A model generated the notes under the pieces. That model did no database searches. It was not told the origin of the DNA and saw only the letters and a list, made by a program, of their open reading frames with translations. DNA of 64,000 nucleotides, taken from assembly GCF_003732265.1 (NCBI RefSeq), contig NZ_MOBK01000006.1, forward strand, positions 992,001-1,056,000, given 5' to 3'. Each line of letters opens with the position of its first letter. Within the stretch, counting starts at the first letter, position 1. Source of the DNA: Pseudomonas brassicacearum. GTDB taxonomy: Bacteria; Pseudomonadota; Gammaproteobacteria; Pseudomonadales; Pseudomonadaceae. The position numbers and the translations under genes are program-made. This document shows, piece after piece, positions 61,580-64,000 of the stretch.

Positions 61580-62974
61580 TCAATAAATGTCTTTGGACAG
61601 CAAGGTGAAGGGCGTCTTCACCAGGATCTTCAGGTCCAGCCACAACGACCAGTTGTTGATGTACTTAAGGTCGATCTCTACGCGTTTCTGCATCTTGTCG
61701 AGGGTGTCGGTCTCGCCGCGGCAACCGTTGATTTGAGCCAGCCCGGTAATCCCCGGTTTGATTCGGTGACGGGCCATGTAGGCGAGGATTTTCCCGGAGT
61801 AGTAGTTGTTGTGTGCAACAGCGTGCGGACGGGGTCCGACCAATGCCATGTGGCCTTGCAGCACATTGATCAGTTGCGGCAGTTCATCGAGCGAAGTACG
61901 GCGGATAAAACGTCCAACCGGGGTAATCCGCGAATCGTTACGACTGGCCTGCTTGACCTCATGATCATCGTGCACGCGCATCGAGCGAAACTTCCAGACC
62001 TGGATCACCTTGCCATTCCAGCCGTGACGGTCCTGTTTGAAGAACACCGGGCCTGGCGAGTTGAGTTTCACGGCCAGGGCAATGAGCAACAACAGTGGGC
62101 TTAAAAGGACAATGGCCAACAGCGCCACGCTCTTTTCCAGCAGGCTTTTACTCAGTGCAGCGGTGGGTTGGCTGGTCAACGGACTTTCATTCAGGTAGAT
62201 CGCCGGCAAGCCATCCACGACTCTTACTGAGTGATTGAGCAGCGTCAGACTGTTCAAGTCCGGCACCCAGACCACGTCTACGTTGGCGCCCAGCAAATCG
62301 ATATACATGGCCTCGATTTTTGCCGCTTCACTCAGGGGCAACGTAATGTACAAACGTCGGATGTCATGGGTTTCGATCAACTCCAACAGTTGCTCCTGCG
62401 GGCCCACGATGCGCGGTGAACCCGGCGCCGGCGGGAGCGTGGTGTCCGTGCTGACCAGGCCCACCAGGGGGAAGTGCTCCAGGCTGCGGAGTTTGCGTGC
62501 CAGTCCCAATGCCAGCTCGCCAGTCCCTACGATCAGGGTCTTGTGCTCGCTTTGAAGCGACCGTTGATAGTATTGCGAGAACCCGTGCAGCGGGACGTAC
62601 AACAGCGCTTGCCCGATGTAGCCGCCGGCGGCCCATACCAGGATAAGTTGACGAGAAAACAGTTCGTCAGCCTTACAGATAAACGCCACACAGGCTAACG
62701 CGGCCAATGTCATTGACCAACCCATGAACAAACGTCCCAAGCCCGTCAGATAGTTATCTTTCTTTGCATAGACGCCGCACCATGTATAGGCGGGAACCGA
62801 AGCAAGTACAGCAAGAATTGCGCAGACCCGATAATAGAACTCTACCGTTCCGGTGTGGTAATAAACCAATGAAAACAACAGGGCAACTACAAAGCCCTGA
62901 CCCAGTGCCCATTGTCCCCAGAAGGTCAATCCTTTGAGGTGGGTATTTCGATTGATACGAAGATTGTTAACCAT
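61580..62974 (-). CDS. Undecaprenyl-phosphate glucose/galactose phosphotransferase (WcaJ/WbaP type)
   Basis: A 464-residue priming enzyme with four N-terminal membrane segments, a CoA-binding-like central domain (LIVGTGELALGLARKL), a re-entrant helix, and a catalytic domain with FFKQDRHGWNGKVIQVWKFR and DELPQLINVLQGHMALVGPR. It transfers a sugar-1-phosphate to undecaprenyl phosphate. The start at 62,974 has GGGGA upstream. Whether the sugar is glucose or galactose cannot be told from sequence. Confidence 0.93.
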   Translation of the reverse strand: MVNNLRINRNTHLKGLTFWGQWALGQGFVVALLFSLVYYHTGTVEFYYRVCAILAVLASVPAYTWCGVYAKKDNYLTGLGRLFMGWSMTLAALACVAFICKADELFSRQLILVWAAGGYIGQALLYVPLHGFSQYYQRSLQSEHKTLIVGTGELALGLARKLRSLEHFPLVGLVSTDTTLPPAPGSPRIVGPQEQLLELIETHDIRRLYITLPLSEAAKIEAMYIDLLGANVDVVWVPDLNSLTLLNHSVRVVDGLPAIYLNESPLTSQPTAALSKSLLEKSVALLAIVLLSPLLLLIALAVKLNSPGPVFFKQDRHGWNGKVIQVWKFRSMRVHDDHEVKQASRNDSRITPVGRFIRRTSLDELPQLINVLQGHMALVGPRPHAVAHNNYYSGKILAYMARHRIKPGITGLAQINGCRGETDTLDKMQKRVEIDLKYINNWSLWLDLKILVKTPFTLLSKDIY

Positions 62975-63325
62975 GCGATATCCCCAAAATACGTCCATTC
63001 GCGCGTCGACAGACAACAGCCAAAGTTGATGAAGCAAACGTTATTATTTTTATAAGATGGCAAAGCATTAGTGAGCGAAGTGCCACTATGCGGTGCGCTC
63101 GCCAGTGAATAGATTAATTTATTGGGAAGAGGGCTGTCTGACGACTTCTAACGGGGAGTTAGTGTTGGTGACTGTTAACCTTGGGTGGCGTGTTGTTAGA
63201 AAAAGTCGATAAGTGTAAGTTGGATTGCGTGGAGTTGCTGGAGGGGGTGTTTGAGCTTTGAAGGGGGTGACATAGGGTGCTTTCTTATTTTTGTAATGCA
63301 CTACCCGCAGGGTCATTGCGTTTGA
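62975..63325. other. Composition-biased leader upstream of the priming transferase
   Basis: 350 bases without a convincing gene. Between about 63,130 and 63,290 the minus strand, which would be the leader RNA, is strikingly poor in G and rich in C and A. No operator or terminator was recognised. Confidence 0.5.
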
Positions 63326-64000
63326 TCAGGTGTGGCTTTTTCCTCGTATGATTTTTTGTATCAGGCAATACCCTCGATTCCTGACCGCTCGGAACAGGCG
63401 TTCGCCGTTACTGGCATTTTTAAACTTTTCCTGTAATCGGCTAAGGCACATCTCGAGACCGCGATAATGTTCGGGTTCTCTGCCGATGCTCCGAATAAGA
63501 TCATCTTTACTGACGACGCGATCATCATGGTTGAGCATCTTTTTGACCAGCGTGGCCTCCAGGCCAGTCAAGACAACCTCGATGTCATCTTTGATCAATG
63601 CGCCGCTGCCATTGCTCAATCGCCAGGCTTCTGTATGGGGATTGAGTGGTTTGGTCGCCCTGTACATGGCGTCCGAGGCTTCATCGGCACGAGAGTTGCT
63701 GTTATTAAACCGTGTATCGGACTGGGCTGTTCGCCACTCGGATTCGAATGATGAAAGCATACGCTGTGTATCACGTTTGATAACAGGCGGGACAATACTG
63801 TCCAGGTGAGGGGAAAAAAACTCCGTGAGTTTAGGGGCTGAAGAGGGTGGGACAACACCTTCGACAAACATTTTTGCCTGTGAGGTGCCAAATGAGTTGT
63901 ATTTCTCGTTAGACAGCAACTCTTCAAGCTCAAGTTGTAATGCCGAGCTGTGAGTGACGACGACAAAATATTTTCTGGGGAGGGGTGTGCTGCTTTCCAT
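63326..64000 (-). CDS. Winged-helix DNA-binding protein (possibly partial)
   Basis: At least 224 residues. The C-terminal 90 residues form an OmpR-type winged helix: GLEATLVKKMLNHDDRVVSK, then DDLIRSIG and LSRLQEKFKNASNGERLFRA with the final VRNRGYCLIQ. The N-terminal part (KYFVVVTHSSALQLELEELL) could be a remnant receiver-like fold, but no phosphoacceptor aspartate is evident. The frame has an ATG exactly at the window edge, so it may extend further. It probably regulates the exopolysaccharide locus. Confidence 0.75.
   Translation of the reverse strand: MESSTPLPRKYFVVVTHSSALQLELEELLSNEKYNSFGTSQAKMFVEGVVPPSSAPKLTEFFSPHLDSIVPPVIKRDTQRMLSSFESEWRTAQSDTRFNNSNSRADEASDAMYRATKPLNPHTEAWRLSNGSGALIKDDIEVVLTGLEATLVKKMLNHDDRVVSKDDLIRSIGREPEHYRGLEMCLSRLQEKFKNASNGERLFRAVRNRGYCLIQKIIRGKSHT

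Noticed and set aside
42442..64000. Genomic island or prophage boundaries around the exopolysaccharide locus
   Set aside because: Base composition shifts locally, but no integrase, tRNA, attachment repeat or transposase is visible.

Overview
The window reads as chromosomal DNA of a Pseudomonas of the fluorescens group. It is GC-rich, carries Pseudomonas-type REP doublets, and the gene order slt-uup-usp-fadBA-topA-sulA-lexA-psrA-nagZ-MTIP-csiV-mfd-gap and queF-(HAD)-mlaA-rssB-rssC-tal matches, from memory, the conserved backbone of that genus. No tRNA, rRNA, CRISPR array, insertion sequence or prophage was seen.

Bases 1-15,430 (housekeeping and stress): the 5' end of slt, the ABC-F ATPase uup, a universal stress protein, the fatty-acid oxidation operon fadBA, topA, the SOS operon lexA-sulA behind two LexA boxes, the fatty-acid-responsive regulator psrA behind a tandem PsrA operator, then nagZ and a methylthioinosine phosphorylase. 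Bases 15,430-29,800: an SNF2-family helicase, csiV and mfd on the minus strand, a gap-type dehydrogenase, an MHS-family organic acid transporter, an ApbE flavin transferase with no Nqr genes beside it, sthA, a glycerophosphodiesterase and a PilZ protein. Bases 29,800-42,200: lolCDE with a terminator-like hairpin before lolE, a copper-type two-component system divergent from a Met/His-rich cupredoxin, queF, a HAD-fold protein lacking its catalytic aspartates, mlaA, a second PilZ protein, the rssB-rssC signalling pair and transaldolase.

Bases 42,400-64,000 are accessory in character and hold the most interesting content: an apparently complete exopolysaccharide locus. It has a phosphatase/tyrosine-kinase pair (Wzb/Wzc), one GT4 glycosyltransferase, a polysaccharide pyruvyl transferase, a flippase (Wzx), a Wzy-like membrane protein, an acyltransferase, an SGNH esterase, galU and galE, an outer-membrane export set (YjbE/GfcA-like, Wza, GfcB, GfcC, GfcD), a priming phosphoglycosyl transferase, a secreted glycoside hydrolase and a winged-helix regulator. 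With one priming enzyme and one glycosyltransferase, plus galU/galE, the simplest prediction is a short glucose/galactose repeat decorated with pyruvate and an acyl group, resembling the galactoglucan marginalan. The same locus contains a 135-residue protein that matches only the C-terminal part of phosphomannomutase and has lost the phosphate-binding loop.

Regulation visible in the sequence includes LexA boxes over the lexA promoter, PsrA sites over the psrA promoter, a Cop box between copR and the cupredoxin gene, good promoters for topA and gap, and many intrinsic terminators. Four long perfect REP inverted repeats lie between genes.
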